From the NCBI GenBank assembly GCA_013127575.1, contig CP053418.1:1860001-1924000 (forward strand): a DNA stretch of 64,000 bases, written 5' to 3'. The position numbers and the translations under genes are program-made. A model generated the notes under the pieces. That model did not search any database and was not told where the DNA came from. It saw only the letters and a program-made list of their open reading frames with translations. Positions 33,251 to 44,000 of this stretch are shown here, one piece after another. Numbering within the stretch: position 1 is the first letter of the stretch; each line of letters begins with the position of its first letter. The DNA is from Ramlibacter terrae (GTDB taxonomy: Bacteria; Pseudomonadota; Gammaproteobacteria; Burkholderiales; Burkholderiaceae_C).

Positions 33251-34175
33251 TCAGCGCGCCGCCGCGAGCAGGCGATCGACCCGGTGGTCGTAAAGCCCGG
33301 CCAGCGTGTTGGCAGGCGCCTCGTCGGTCACCGTCCCCGGCAACTGCAGCAGCGTCACGCCGCCACCGAGCTGCTGCACCAGCCACTGCGCGCTGCGCGG
33401 GTCCCGGTAGGCGGCAACGACCACGGCGCGCGGGGGCGTGGCGCGCACCTGTTCCAGCACGCGCTGCAGGTGGCCCGGGGTCGGCGGGATGCCCGGCTTC
33501 GGCTCCAGGTCCGCCGACTGTTCGATGCCCAGCCAGTGCCACAGGTAGGCATAGGTCGTGTGCTGGCCGGCCACTTTCATGCCGCGCAGGGGCGCGGCCT
33601 TCTGCTCCCACTGCGCGATGCGGCGCTGCCAGTCGGCCTCCCACGCAGCGAGGCGCGCGCGCAAGGCGTCGCGCTTCGCCGGTTCGGCCGCCTGCATCCG
33701 TTCCGACAGCACGCGGGCCACGGCCAGCATGTGCCGCGGGTCCAGGCTCAGGTGCGGGTTGCCTTCCGTGTGCACGTCGCCGTCGAAGGGCGTGCCCGGC
33801 GCGCGCGGGTCGAGCAGCTTCACCTGCCTGCTCGCCAGCAGCAAGCCCGGCGCGCCTTCCTGCACCTTCGGGTTGCCCGAGCGCTGCTGCAGCATCGGCA
33901 GCCAGCCCGCTTCGAGCCCGGCGCCGGTGCACACGGCCACGTCGGCCTGCCGCATCGCGGCTATCAGGCTCGGGCGGGCCTCGATGTGGTGCGGGTCCCT
34001 GGCGCCAGTGCGTGGCGGTGCGGACGTCGGCATCGGGCGCGAGCTCCTTGGCGAGCGCGGCCCATTCGGGCTCGCAGGCGAAGACCGTCAGCGCGTGCGC
34101 GCCGCCGGCGATCCAGAAGGCGCAGGCCGCCAGCGCGGCGCGCCGGGGCAGGGGCTTAGAACGAATGGGCTGCAT
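33251..34175 (-). CDS. ZnuA-like metal ABC binding protein (one indel)
   Basis: About 308 residues. Signal peptide RAALAACAFWIAGGAHA, then LTVFACEPEWAALAKELAPD, the metal-site histidines in DPHHIEARPS, NPHLSLDPRHM and VAGQHTTYAYLWHWLGI, and the C-terminal VVAAYRDPRSAQWLVQQLGG. Break at about 33987 is one extra G after CCAGG (CGCCAGGGACC for CGCCAGGACC). ATG 34175 overlaps the preceding gene by 20 bases. Periplasmic capture of zinc (or manganese) for the downstream permease; zinc is favoured by the neighbouring His-rich outer-membrane protein. Confidence 0.88.
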
Positions 34176-35235
34176 GGCTTCCGAAGCTCAGGATGTATTG
34201 GAGTTGCACCGCGTGGCCCGCGGCATCGAAACCACGCTGGCGCGTGGCTTGCAGGCGCAGGGTCTGCGCATGCGTGGGCTTGTAGGCCAGCATCAGCGAG
34301 GCCTCGCGCAGGCGGCGCGCGTCGAAGTGGTCGTCGTGCGCTTCCCGCACCCGCAGCACGTCGATGCGCCCGCCCGCTTCCCACGAGGGCGCGAAGCGGT
34401 AGACCACGCCGAGGTAGCCGGCCTGGTGGCGGCCGGGCACCACCGCATGCTCGTAGGCGATGCGCAGTTGCCGCTCGCGGTTGTTGCCGTCGGGCGCCCA
34501 CTTCCACGCGAGCTCGCCCAGCCACAGGTTGCGGCCGCCGTATGCGGCGCCGTGCGCATGTTCGTGCTCGTGGTCGTGCTCTTCCTCCTCGTGGTCTTCC
34601 ACCGCCGCCTCGCGCCGGCTGTGCAGCAGCGACAGGCCCGCCTGCCAGCCCCGGCTGGCGCCGATGTCGCCGCCGACCTTGCCCGACAGCGCGATGGCGC
34701 CCGCGCGCTTCGAGCGCACGGCTTCGTGCACCAGCCGGCGGCCGCGGAACACCTCGGCGCCCAGGCGCAGGTACAGGTCGGTCGGCGCCGTCCAGTTGAG
34801 CCGGATGCCGTCGTCGTTCCAGTGGCCGCCGAGGAAGGCGCGGTAAAGCAGCGGCCGCTCGACGAAGTCGTCGGTGTGCGAATGCTGCTCGTTCAGGTAG
34901 CCGACCTGCGATGCGAAGCGGCCGGCGCGCAGCTGCAGGCCGGCGGGCAGGCTGCGCGTTTCGATCCGGGCTTCCTCGGGTTCGGCTTCGAGCGAGCCCT
35001 CGCCGCTGTGCACGGACAGCGTGCCGCCTGCCTGGAAGTGCCGGCCGACCGGCCCGCCCACGTTGAAGTCGCTGTGGCCCGGGGCCGGGCCCTTGTGCCG
35101 CTGGCCGCGCGCCAGCTCGCGCGAGGCCGCGGTGATGTCGAGCACGACACCGGCCTGCCACTCGCCGGGAGAAGGAGATTGCGCGGAGGCCGCGCCGCTG
35201 GCCGCAAGCAGGGCCGGGAAAGCAATGGGTTTCAA
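34156..35235 (-). CDS. Outer-membrane barrel-like protein with His-rich loop, zinc-cluster associated
   Basis: 359 residues, uninterrupted. N-terminal signal MKPIAFPALLAASGAASAQ, alternating beta-strand pattern throughout and a C-terminal phenylalanine (GSHAAHSF) typical of outer-membrane barrels. A loop at about residues 214-230 reads EDHEEEEHDHEHEHAHG, an obvious metal-binding stretch. It is upstream of znuA/znuB-like genes on the same strand. A role as a zinc-responsive outer-membrane channel or receptor is inferred from the loop and the context; no TonB plug domain is visible. Confidence 0.75.
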   Translation of the reverse strand: MKPIAFPALLAASGAASAQSPSPGEWQAGVVLDITAASRELARGQRHKGPAPGHSDFNVGGPVGRHFQAGGTLSVHSGEGSLEAEPEEARIETRSLPAGLQLRAGRFASQVGYLNEQHSHTDDFVERPLLYRAFLGGHWNDDGIRLNWTAPTDLYLRLGAEVFRGRRLVHEAVRSKRAGAIALSGKVGGDIGASRGWQAGLSLLHSRREAAVEDHEEEEHDHEHEHAHGAAYGGRNLWLGELAWKWAPDGNNRERQLRIAYEHAVVPGRHQAGYLGVVYRFAPSWEAGGRIDVLRVREAHDDHFDARRLREASLMLAYKPTHAQTLRLQATRQRGFDAAGHAVQLQYILSFGSHAAHSF

Positions 35236-35298
35236 GAAAAAAGTTCTCGCTGAAGGAAAGCGGGTTCCCCACGGCGGCGCCGGGGAGGGCTTGCGGGG

Positions 35299-35682
35299 TC
35301 AGCGAGAAACGGGCGGGCCGCGCGCGTCGAACAGCGCGGCCCAGCGGGCGACGTGGTCACCCCGGGCAATGGCGAGGAAGAAGGAGGTGAGGGCGAGCGG
35401 CAGCACCAGCGCGGGCACCGAAGGCGGGCCGTCGTGGTTGAGCGGGTCGTACAGCCGGCAATCGGTGTCGGAAGCGTGGCCCGCGAACAGCGCGGCCACC
35501 CAGTGCTTCGCCTCGCCCGGCTGCGCCTGGTGCATGGCGGCCGGCTGGCCGGCGGGCGCGAAGTGCGTCACGCGGTGCATCAGCCCGAGCGCCTGCGCCA
35601 GCACCGGGGCGAGCGCCAGCACCAGCACCAGCCGCGCGGCGATGCGCGGCAGGACGGGCTTGGGCGCGGTGCGGGCGTGCAT
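35299..35682 (-). CDS. Small DUF2946-like protein of zinc cluster
   Basis: 127 residues. One N-terminal membrane segment (RLVLVLALAPVLAQALGLMH), a middle part with histidines and two conserved-looking spots (KHWVAALFAGHASDTDCRLY; DPLNHDG), and a second hydrophobic stretch (VPALVLPLALTSFFLAIARG). This arrangement matches DUF2946-type proteins that travel with metal-uptake genes. Function unknown; first gene of the minus-strand zinc unit. No clear Zur box could be picked out in the 100 bases upstream. Confidence 0.65.
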   Translation of the reverse strand: MHARTAPKPVLPRIAARLVLVLALAPVLAQALGLMHRVTHFAPAGQPAAMHQAQPGEAKHWVAALFAGHASDTDCRLYDPLNHDGPPSVPALVLPLALTSFFLAIARGDHVARWAALFDARGPPVSR

Positions 35683-35782
35683 TGTTCTTTAGGCCGGGGA
35701 GCGGTGCGAGCTTAGCAGCTTGCGCGAGCGCATCGGGGGCTCCGCTTCACGTATGCTGCCACCCTTTTTGCCCGCTCCCACG

Positions 35783-37101
35783 ATGTCCCTTTCCCGCACC
35801 CTCGGCATCGACTTCGGCACGTCCAACTGCACCGCCTACGCGCAGGACGCGCAAGGCCGCGTCGTGCCGGTCCCGCTCGAAGGCGACGAAACCCTGCTGC
35901 CCACCGTGGCGTTCGCCAGCTGGGGCGAAGACGCGGACCACCGCCCCACCGCCGACCAGACCTTCCTGACCGCCGCGCGCCGCGGCACGGTGCTGTTCGG
36001 CACGCCGGCCCTGCAGGCCTACATCGCCGACCCGCTGGCGGGCACGCTGGTGCGCTCGCCCAAGGCCTTCCTCGGCAGCGACCTGCCCAGCGGCTACGTG
36101 CCCGTGTTCACCGACGTGATCGCGCGCATCCTGGTGCACATCAAGCAGCGCGCCGAAGACTTCACCGGCGGCGCGTTCACGCGCGCCGTCGTCGGCCGCC
36201 CGGTGCACTACAACGGCGTGCTCGGCGCGCGCGGCGACGACCAGGCCATCGCGATGATGGAAGCGGCGCTGCAGGCCGCCGGCTTCGCCGAGTGGTCGTT
36301 CGTCGCCGAACCCGTCGCGGCCTGCCTGAAGTTCGAGCAGACGCTGGAGAAGGAGACGGTGGTGCTGGTCGTCGACGTCGGCGGCGGCACGACCGACTGC
36401 GCCGTCGTGCGCGCCCGTCCCGCCGGCAGCACGAAGCGCTCGCGCGCCGGGGACGTCCTGGGCTTCAGCGGCGACCGCGTCGGCGGCACCGACTTCGACC
36501 AGTCGCTGGCGTGGAGCGCCTTCATGCCGCTGTTCGGGCGCGGCATGGCGACCAAGGACGGCCGGCCGCTGCCGCACGGCGTGCTGGCCGACGCGGTCTC
36601 CACGCGCAGCGTTCCCGCGCAACTGCGCTTTCGCGCCGCCGGCCGCGAGATCGCGGGCTGCTGCGCAGCGTGGCCGATCCCGTGCCGCTGCAGCGGCTGG
36701 CGAGCCTGCATCGCGAGCAGAACCAGCACCGGCTGGTGCGCAGCGCGGAACTCGCCAAGATCGCGCTGTCGGACGCCGAGGCCTGCACGGCGGACCTGCA
36801 CTACGTCGAAGAGGGGCTGGCGGTGCAAGTGGAGCGCGCGCTCTACGAAGAGGCCTGCCGGCCTTCGCTCGACAAGATCGAGCAGCTGGTGGCGGAGGCG
36901 AAGCAGGCGGCGGGCGTGGCGCCGAAGCTGGTGTTCGTCACCGGCGGCATGGGCATGTCGCCGCCCGTGCAGGCGCGGCTGCGGCGGGTGCTGGGCGACG
37001 CGGTGCCGGTGGAAAAGACGGGCGCGCTGACCTCGGTCGGCGCCGGCCTCGGGATCGTGGCCGCGCAACTGGACGCGGGCCGGGACTGGTTCGGCAGTTA
37101 G
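35783..37101 (+). CDS. YegD-like Hsp70-family chaperone (one indel)
   Basis: About 440 residues. The actin/Hsp70 ATPase signatures are present: LGIDFGTSNCTAYA (phosphate 1), VVLVVDVGGGTTDCAVV (phosphate 2), VGGTDFDQSL and VFVTGGMGMSPPVQ (adenosine). The length and lack of a substrate-binding domain point to the YegD group of short Hsp70 relatives rather than DnaK. The frame breaks at about 36657, between AGREIAG and LLRSVADPVPLQRL. Partner proteins are unknown. Start ATG 35783. Confidence 0.85.
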
Positions 37102-37126
37102 CATCGCAGCTACGAAGGAGACACGC

Positions 37127-38000
37127 ATGAAGAAGATCGGCATGGTGGGCATCGGCATGATGGGCCACGGCATCGCGAGCAACGTCCTCAAGCACGGCCA
37201 CGCGCTGGCCGTGTTCGAGCACCCCGGCAACCAGCCGCTCGACGCGCTCAAGGCCGCCGGCGCGGTCGGCTACCGGAGCACGAAGGAACTCGCCGCGCAG
37301 TCCGACGTGGTGATCCTGGTGCTGACCGGCTCGCCCCAGTGGAGGCCGTGCTCACCGGCGCCGGCGGCGTGCTGGAAGGCCTGCGCCCCGGCAGCGTCGT
37401 GATCGACTGCTCCACGGCGATCCCGTCGTCGAGCATCCGCATGGCGCAGGCCGTGGAAAAGGCGGGCAGCCGCTTCCTCGACGCGCCCATGACGCGCACG
37501 CCCAAGGAAGCCGCCGAAGGCCGCCTGAACCTGCTGGTGGGCGGCGACGCCGCGGTGCTGGAAGAATGCCGCCCGCTGCTGCGCTGCTTCGCCGAGAACA
37601 TCACGCACATGGGGCCGGTGGGCGCGGGCCACAGCATGAAGCTGCTGCACAACTACGTGTCGCTCGGCATGGTCACGCTGCTGTCCGAAGCGGCCGCCTG
37701 CGCCGAGCGCAACGGCGTGGCGGCCGACGCCTTCGTCGACGTGCTGGCCAAGGGCGGCGGCGGCGGCATCGCGCTGGAGCGCATCAAGCCGTACGTGCTG
37801 GCGCGCGAGACCTCGGGGCTGCGCTTCTCGATCGCCAATGCGCGCAAGGACTGGACTACTACAACGCCATGGCCACCGACGCCGGCGCCGCGCGCGACGT
37901 CGCGGCGGCCGTGCTGGCCACGCTCGAAGGCGCGCTGGCCAAGGGCGGCAACGACGCGCTGGTGCCGGAACTGGTGACGCTGCTCGGCAGCGGAAAGTAG
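37127..38000 (+). CDS. 3-hydroxyisobutyrate dehydrogenase-family oxidoreductase (two indels)
   Basis: About 291 residues. The Rossmann motif IGMVGIGMMGHGIASNVLKH opens the protein, the substrate-binding motif FLDAPMTRTPKEAAEGRLNL comes mid-protein and the catalytic lysine sits in GAGHSMKLLHNYVSLG. Beta-hydroxyacid dehydrogenase family, NAD(P)-dependent; possible substrates are hydroxyisobutyrate, tartronate semialdehyde or an aromatic-degradation intermediate. Breaks at about 37338 (CCAGTGG for CCAGGTGG) and 37851 (GACTGGAC for GACCTGGAC). GGAG upstream of ATG 37127. Convergent with the MarR gene. Confidence 0.9.
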
Positions 38001-38006
38001 CCGGCT

Positions 38007-38495
38007 TCAGCGCGCCGGGCGCGCGCAAGCGACCTTGTGCAGCAGCTCGAGCAGCATCGCGTGCTCGCCGGCGGTGAGCGGCAGCGATGATTTCTCCGCA
38101 TCGACGATCCGCTCCGTCGCCTTGCGCACCAGCTCCGCGCCCTTCGCCGTCGTGTGCAGCACCTGCGTGCGGCGGTCCTGCGCGCTCTGTTCCCGCGCGA
38201 CGAGGCCGCGTCCTTCCAGCCGGTCGATCATCACCGTGATGTTGGGCGCCGTCACGGCCAGCGCCCGCGCCAGCCGCGTGAGCGAGCCGCCGGGGTTCTC
38301 GGCGATCAGCGTCAGCACCGTGTACTCCACCGGGCGCAGCTCGAACGGGCTGCCGGCATGCTCGCCGAAGATGGCGTTGGTGACGATCGCCGCCTGCGCC
38401 AGCTGGTAGCCGAGCACCATCTGCAGCCGCGCTTCGGCGAGGTGGCCGGCGGGTGTCTGTTCGGTGCGGGTGGGACTCTTGGCCATGGACGGCAT
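38007..38495 (-). CDS. MarR-family transcriptional regulator
   Basis: 162 residues from ATG 38495 (or 159 from 38486), uninterrupted. Winged-helix core: ELRPVEYTVLTLIAENPGGS, LTRLARALAVTAPNITVMID, RLEGRGLVAREQSAQDRRTQ, HTTAKGAELVRKATERI. Divergent from the tannase/feruloyl-esterase gene, with a dyad between them; such MarR proteins commonly respond to phenolic acids or their CoA esters. The target is inferred to be the esterase gene and its own promoter. Confidence 0.9.
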   Translation of the reverse strand: MPSMAKSPTRTEQTPAGHLAEARLQMVLGYQLAQAAIVTNAIFGEHAGSPFELRPVEYTVLTLIAENPGGSLTRLARALAVTAPNITVMIDRLEGRGLVAREQSAQDRRTQVLHTTAKGAELVRKATERIVDAEKSSLPLTAGEHAMLLELLHKVACARPAR

Positions 38496-38577
38496 TGTGC
38501 GTTGCGCCGGATAGTTAGATGCCTTCACGAACTGCCGAGTTGGCGTCAAGGGCAAACACCTAAGTTGCGCCGCCGAT

Positions 38578-38596
38578 TGGTTTAGTAACCTAACCA
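38578..38596. promoter_or_regulatory. Candidate MarR operator
   Basis: TGGTTTAGTAACCTAACCA: arms TGGTT and AACCA with a partly matching interior, AT-rich relative to its surroundings. It is about 45 bases before the esterase ATG and 82 bases before the MarR ATG. Confidence 0.45.
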
Positions 38597-38640
38597 TTCC
38601 CACCCACATCGGCGGCGCTGCGGGCCGCGGAGGAGACATC

Positions 38641-40324
38641 ATGATGAGCGAAGGCAAGCGCCCCGGCGCCTGGTTCCGGTCTGGCGGCGATCGCGGTCCT
38701 GTCCGCGTGCGGAGGCGGCGGCGACGAAGGGCCGCCGCAGTTGTCGGCGGCGCAGGGCGCCGCGCTCAAGGGCGACTGCACGGCGCTCGCCGGGCGGCTC
38801 TCGGGCATCGCCGACACCACCATCACGTCCAGCACCACGGTGGCCGGCGGCACGCTGGCTTCGGGCCAGCAGGCGCCCGCCCACTGCCTGGTGGAAGGCA
38901 GCATGCACCAGCGCGTGAGCCCGGTCGACGGCGCCACCTATGCGATCGGTTTCCAGATGCGGCTGCCGCTGGACTGGAACGGCCGTTTCCTGCACCAGGG
39001 CAACGGCGGCATCGATGGCGCGGTGGTCGAAGCCACCGGCGACTTCGGCGCCGGCGGCAGCAACGCCCTGCGCAAGGGCTTCGCGGTGCTCAGCTCCAAC
39101 GCGGGCCACGACGGCACGCGCGGCCCCTTCTTCGGCATCGATCCGCAGGCGCGCCTCGACTACGGCTACCAGGCGGTCGGCAAGCTGACGCCGGTCGCCA
39201 AGAAGGTGATCGCCACCGCCTACGACAAGGGCCCCGACCGTTCCTACTTCACCGGCTGCTCCAACGGCGGCCGCCACGCGATGGTCGCGGCCAGCCGCTA
39301 CGCCGCCGACTACGACGGCATCCTCGCCGGCGCGCCGGGCTACAACCTGCCGAAGGCCGCGCTGGCCAACATCGCGGGCGGCCAGTTGTATGCGAGCGTG
39401 GCCACCAATCCCGCCGACATCAGCACCGGCTTCACCGCGGACGAGCGCAGGACGGTGGCCGCCGCGGTGGCCGCGAAGTGCGATGCGCTCGATGGCGCCA
39501 AGGACGGCATCGTGCAGGACATCGCCGCCTGCCGCACCACCTTCAGCCTGCAGCGCGACGTGCCGACCTGCGGCGGCGCGCGCACCGGCAGCTGCCTCAC
39601 CACCGACCAGAAGACGGCCATCGGCAAGATCTTCAGCGGCCCGACGACGAGCAAGGGCGACCGCATCTATGCGTCGTTCCCGTACGACGCCGGCATCGCG
39701 CAGCCGGGCAACGCGTTCTGGGAGTACTTCGCGCCGCTGGTGCTCGACTCCGGCGCCGTCGGCATCATCTTCAAGGTGCCGCCGGAGAACCCCGCCACCT
39801 TCAACGGCCCGGCCTTCGCGCTCGGCGCCGACCTCGACGCGCTGGCCGTGGCGATCACCGCCAGCAACAAGCTCTACACCGAGTCGGCCATGGAGTTCAT
39901 GACGCCGCCGCGGCCGACCCGCCTGGACACGCTGCGCGACCGCGGCGGCAAGATCATGGTGGTGCACGGCGTCAGCGACCCGATCTTCTCGTACGACGAC
40001 AGCGAGAGCTGGTTCCGCGGCCTCGACGCCGCCAACGAGGGCAAGGGCAGCCGCTTCGCGCGCCTGTTCCCGGTGCCGGGCATGGGCCACTGCGCCGGCG
40101 GCCCGGCGACCGACCAGTACGACGCGCTGGAAGCGCTGGTGAAGTGGGTGGAGCAGGGCGACGACCCCGACCGCATCGTCGCCTCGGCCCGCGCGGCCAA
40201 TCCGGACCTGCCGGCGGACTGGTCGCCGAAGCGCACGCGTCCGCTGTGCCCCTTCCCGCTGGTCGCCCGCTACAAGGGCAGCGGCAGCCTGGAATCCGCG
40301 GCCAGCTTCGAGTGCCGTCCCTGA
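38641..40324 (+). CDS. Tannase/feruloyl esterase-family lipoprotein (indels at signal peptide)
   Basis: About 560 residues. The signal is broken across two frames (MMSEGKRPGAWF / LAAIAVLSACGGGG), giving a lipobox LSAC. Both breaks, near 38677 and 38685, are explained by TTCCAGGTCCTGGCG reading as TTCCGGTCTGGCG. The catalytic serine is in YFTGCSNGGRHAMVAASRY; later parts include DGILAGAPGYNLPKAAL, the Ca-site-like DALDGAKDGIVQD, the acid/base segment HGVSDPIFSYDDSESW and the histidine PVPGMGHCAGGPATD. It hydrolyses esters of phenolic acids. Predicted periplasm or outer membrane. Paired with a divergent MarR regulator. Confidence 0.9.
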
Positions 40325-40413
40325 ACGGCCGACGCATGTAGGCCTTTGGCCGACGCCGATCCGCACTGCCGGACGGCGGCCGGCCGGCCCGGGCTGGGCC
40401 ACCATCCCCCTCC

Positions 40414-40991
40414 ATGACGTACCGGATGAACAAGGCCCCTGGTGGGGCTGGCGGCCATGTTTTGCCTGGCCGGATTGAGCCACGCCGACGCCAGCGACGA
40501 TCCGCTGCCCGAAGTGCAGTACAAGGCCGCCGGCGATGCGATCGACGCGCAGCTGAAGGCGGCCCGGCAGAAATGCCGCGCGCTCGGGGGACCGCGAAGA
40601 CCTTTGCCTGCTGCAGGCCAAGGGCGAGGCCCGCGTGGCGCGCGCCCAGCTCGAAGCACGGCGCGAGCCGACGCCGGACCGCGAGCAGGCCGCCAAGGAA
40701 GCCGAGGCGGAAGCCGAATTCGCCCCGGCCAAGGCGGCCTGTCGCCAGCCCGCCGACAAGGCGCGCAAGGCCTGCATCCGGCAGGCGCAAGGCAAGCGCG
40801 AAGCGGCGCTGCGGCAGGCGAAGGTCGAGAAGGTGCTCGCCCAGCGCGCGCAGCAGCGCGAGAGCGCCGAACCGCGCAAGGAAATGACGGACAAGGAGAA
40901 GTTCGCCGCCGCCAAGGCGCGCTGCGACATGAGCGGCGCCGAGCGCGACCGCTGCCTGACCGAGGCCAAGCGCCGCTTCGGCAAGACCTAG
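40414..40991 (+). CDS. Secreted Lys/Ala/Glu-rich helical protein (two indels)
   Basis: About 193 residues. Repaired start MTYRMNKALVGLAAMFCLAGLSHADA is a signal peptide. The mature part is highly charged and helical (EARREPTPDREQAAKEAEAE, REAALRQAKVEKVLAQRAQQ) with four regularly placed cysteine-containing segments (RQKCRALG, KAACRQPADKARKACIRQAQ, KARCDMSGAERDRCLTEAK). Breaks at about 40440 (GCCCCTGG for GCCCTGG) and 40588 (one extra G in a G run). No recognised family; periplasmic coiled-coil is the best description. Confidence 0.65.
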
Positions 40992-41088
40992 GAGCGTGCT
41001 GTTGTTCGGATGCCGCAGCGAGCGGGCATCCTGCGCGAAGGCGTGCAAGGTAGTTCTCCGGGCTTAAGCCTTCTGCTTATGCTCACGC

Positions 41089-44000
41089 ATGAGCTTCCCG
41101 GGACTGGCCGGGCGGTGCGCGTTGGCGGTGTGGATCGCCCTGCTGGCCGGCTGCGGACAGGCGCGCGTGGATGCGCCGCGCGCCGCCGCCGGGACCATCG
41201 ACCTGCGCAACTGGGATTTCGGCCGCGACGGCATCGCCACGCTCGACGGCCAGTGGCAGCTGCAGTGGGACGCGTTCGATGATCCGCGCCGCGCAGCGCC
41301 CGCCGATGCCATCCCGATCGCGGTGCCGTCGCCCCGGGGCGCGGCAACAGGCTCCCAGTTCGGGCGCGGCACCTACCGCCTGACGGTCGAATGCCAGCGC
41401 GGCACCGGGCTGGCGCTCAGCCTGCCGGTGCAGCACAGCGCCGCGCAGTGGTTCGTCAACGGCGCGCTGGTGGCGCGGCAGGGCGAACCCGGCGCCAGCG
41501 CCCGCGGCGCCAAGGCGGCGCCGGTGCAACAGACCATCGTCTGGGCGGCACGGCGTGCCCGCTCCACATCGCCGCCCACGTCTCCAACTTCGACATGCGC
41601 CTGGGCGGCCTGCTGCGCAGCGTGGAACTGGGCGAAGTGGGTCAGCTCGCCGAACGCCGCGAGATGGCGCTGGTGCGCGACCTGCTCGCCATCGGCGGCC
41701 TGCTCGTGCTGGGCGTGCTGCCGCTGGTCTTCTTCCTGGGCCGGCCGCGGGACCGCAGCCCGCTGTATTTCGGCCTGTTCTGCCTGCTGTTCGCGCTGGT
41801 CATGAGCCTGACCGGCACGCGGGTGCTGCAGCCCTTGTTCGCGCCGCTCGGGTGGGACCGCTACCTGCAGGTCGTGTTCTTCTGCTGGTATGGCGTGAAC
41901 GTGCTGTTCACGCTGTTCGTGCGCTCGCTCTATCCGCAGCAGGTCGGCGAGCGCGCGGTGCAGGCGATCGTCGGCTGGGGCGCGTTGTCGCTGCTGGCGG
42001 TGCTGGTGACCAGCTACCGCATCTTCACCCAGCTGCTGCCGACGCTGGCGGCCGGCGCGGCCGTCACCGGGCTCTACGGGCTGGCGCCTGCTCGTGGCCG
42101 CGCGCGCGGGACGGCGCACCGCGCCGCTGCTGCTGGCCGGACTGGTGGCCCCGGTGGCCGCGGTGACGCACGACGCGCTGCGCTACGAACAGCTCACCCG
42201 CCTGACGCTGCTGCCGTACGGCGTGCTGCTGTTCGTCGCCGCGCCGGCCTACCTCATGGCGCGCCGCTTCACCCGGTCGGTGCGGGTGGAAGAGCGGATG
42301 GCCATCGAGCAGCGCGAGCGCGCCGACCTGCTGGTGCGTTCGACCAAGGCCGGGCTGCTCGACTGGGACGCGATCAGCGGCCGCGTCGACTGGTCGGAGC
42401 GCCTGCGCGAGATGCTCGGCTTCCCGCCGGCGGCGGAGCAGGCGGAGATGCCGGCCTTCCGCGAATTGCTGCATCCCGACGACCACGACGCGGTGCAGGA
42501 AAGCTTCCATCGCCAGCTGCGCGACCGGTCGGTGCGCAGCGGCGTGCGCGCCAACGAGCCGATGGACTACCGGCTGCGCCGCACCGACGGCGACTACCTG
42601 TGGATCCATGCCGAGGCGGTGTCCGTGTGCGACGCCGCCGGGGGCCGAACGCTGCGCTTCATCTGTTCGTTCATCGACATCTCCGACCGCGTGCGGCACG
42701 AGGCGCAGATGCGCGCCAGGTGGAGCTGACGCGCACCGAGCAGCGCCGGCTCGACTGGTCGTGCGCGGCGCGCGGGTCGGCATGGTGGACTGGGACGGTG
42801 TGACCCACGAGACCTACTACTCGCCGCGCTTCCGCGAGATCCGCGGCTACGCGCCGGACGCGGACACGTCCGGCTGGCCCGACTACTTCCGCGTGATGAT
42901 CCACCCGGACGACCGCGAGCGCATCACGCGTCGCTGGATCGCGTTCATCCGCGGCCATGGCCCGGAAGGCATGCACGGCGAGTTCTACGCGCCCGAGGAA
43001 TACCGGCTGCTGCGCGCCGACGGCGGCTACGTGTGGGTGCAGGTCAGCGGCATGGCGGTGCGCGACGCCAACGGCTTCGTCACGCGCTGGATCGCCGCCA
43101 CCATCGACGTGACCGAGCGGCGCAACCAGCAGGCGCTGCTGGAGCAGCAGAACGAGACGCTGCGCGAGAACGTGCGGCTGCGCGAAGAGGTCGAGCGCAT
43201 CGGGCGCCACGACATCAAGACGCCGCTGAACAGCATCGTGTCCGTGCCGCGCCTGCTGCGCGAGGAAAGGCGGCTCGGCCCCGAGGCCGACGAACTGCTC
43301 GGCATCGTGGAGCGCGCGGGCTACCGCATCCTGTCCATGGTCAACCTGTCGCTGGACCTCTACAAGATGGAGCAGGGCAGCTACATCTTCCGGCCCGATG
43401 CGGTGGACCTGGCCGACCTGGTCGAGAAGGTGCTGGCCGACGTGCGGCTGCACGCCGCTTCCAAGGGCATCCGTTTCGAGGTCGACCTCGCCGGCGCCGC
43501 CTATGCGTGGGCCGAGGAACTGCTTTGCTACTCGCTGCTGGCCAACCTGGTGAAGAACGCCGTGGAGGCGTCGCCCGAAGGCCTGGCGGTCTCCATCCGC
43601 GCGGGTGCGGCCGTGGACGGCACCGTCACGCTCCACATCCACAACCGCGGCGAAGTGCCCGAAGCCATCCGCGGCAGCTTCTTCCAGAAGTACGCGACGC
43701 TCGGCAAGGCGAGCGGCACCGGGCTGGGCACGTACTCGGCGCGCCTGATGGCCCGGGTGCAGGACGGCGACATCGCCATGCGGACGTCGGCCGAGGGCAC
43801 CACGCTGTCGGTGACGCTGCGCGCCGCGGCGGAGGGCGTCACGCCTGCCACCGTGCGGCATGCAAGCGAGCGCGCCCGCGGCGGCCGGCTGCAGGTGACG
43901 TCGCTGCCGCCGCGCCGCGTGCTGCTGGTCGACGACGACGAATACAACCTGCTCATCGTGCGCCGCTTCCTGCCGACGCCGCCCTTCACAGTCGACACCG

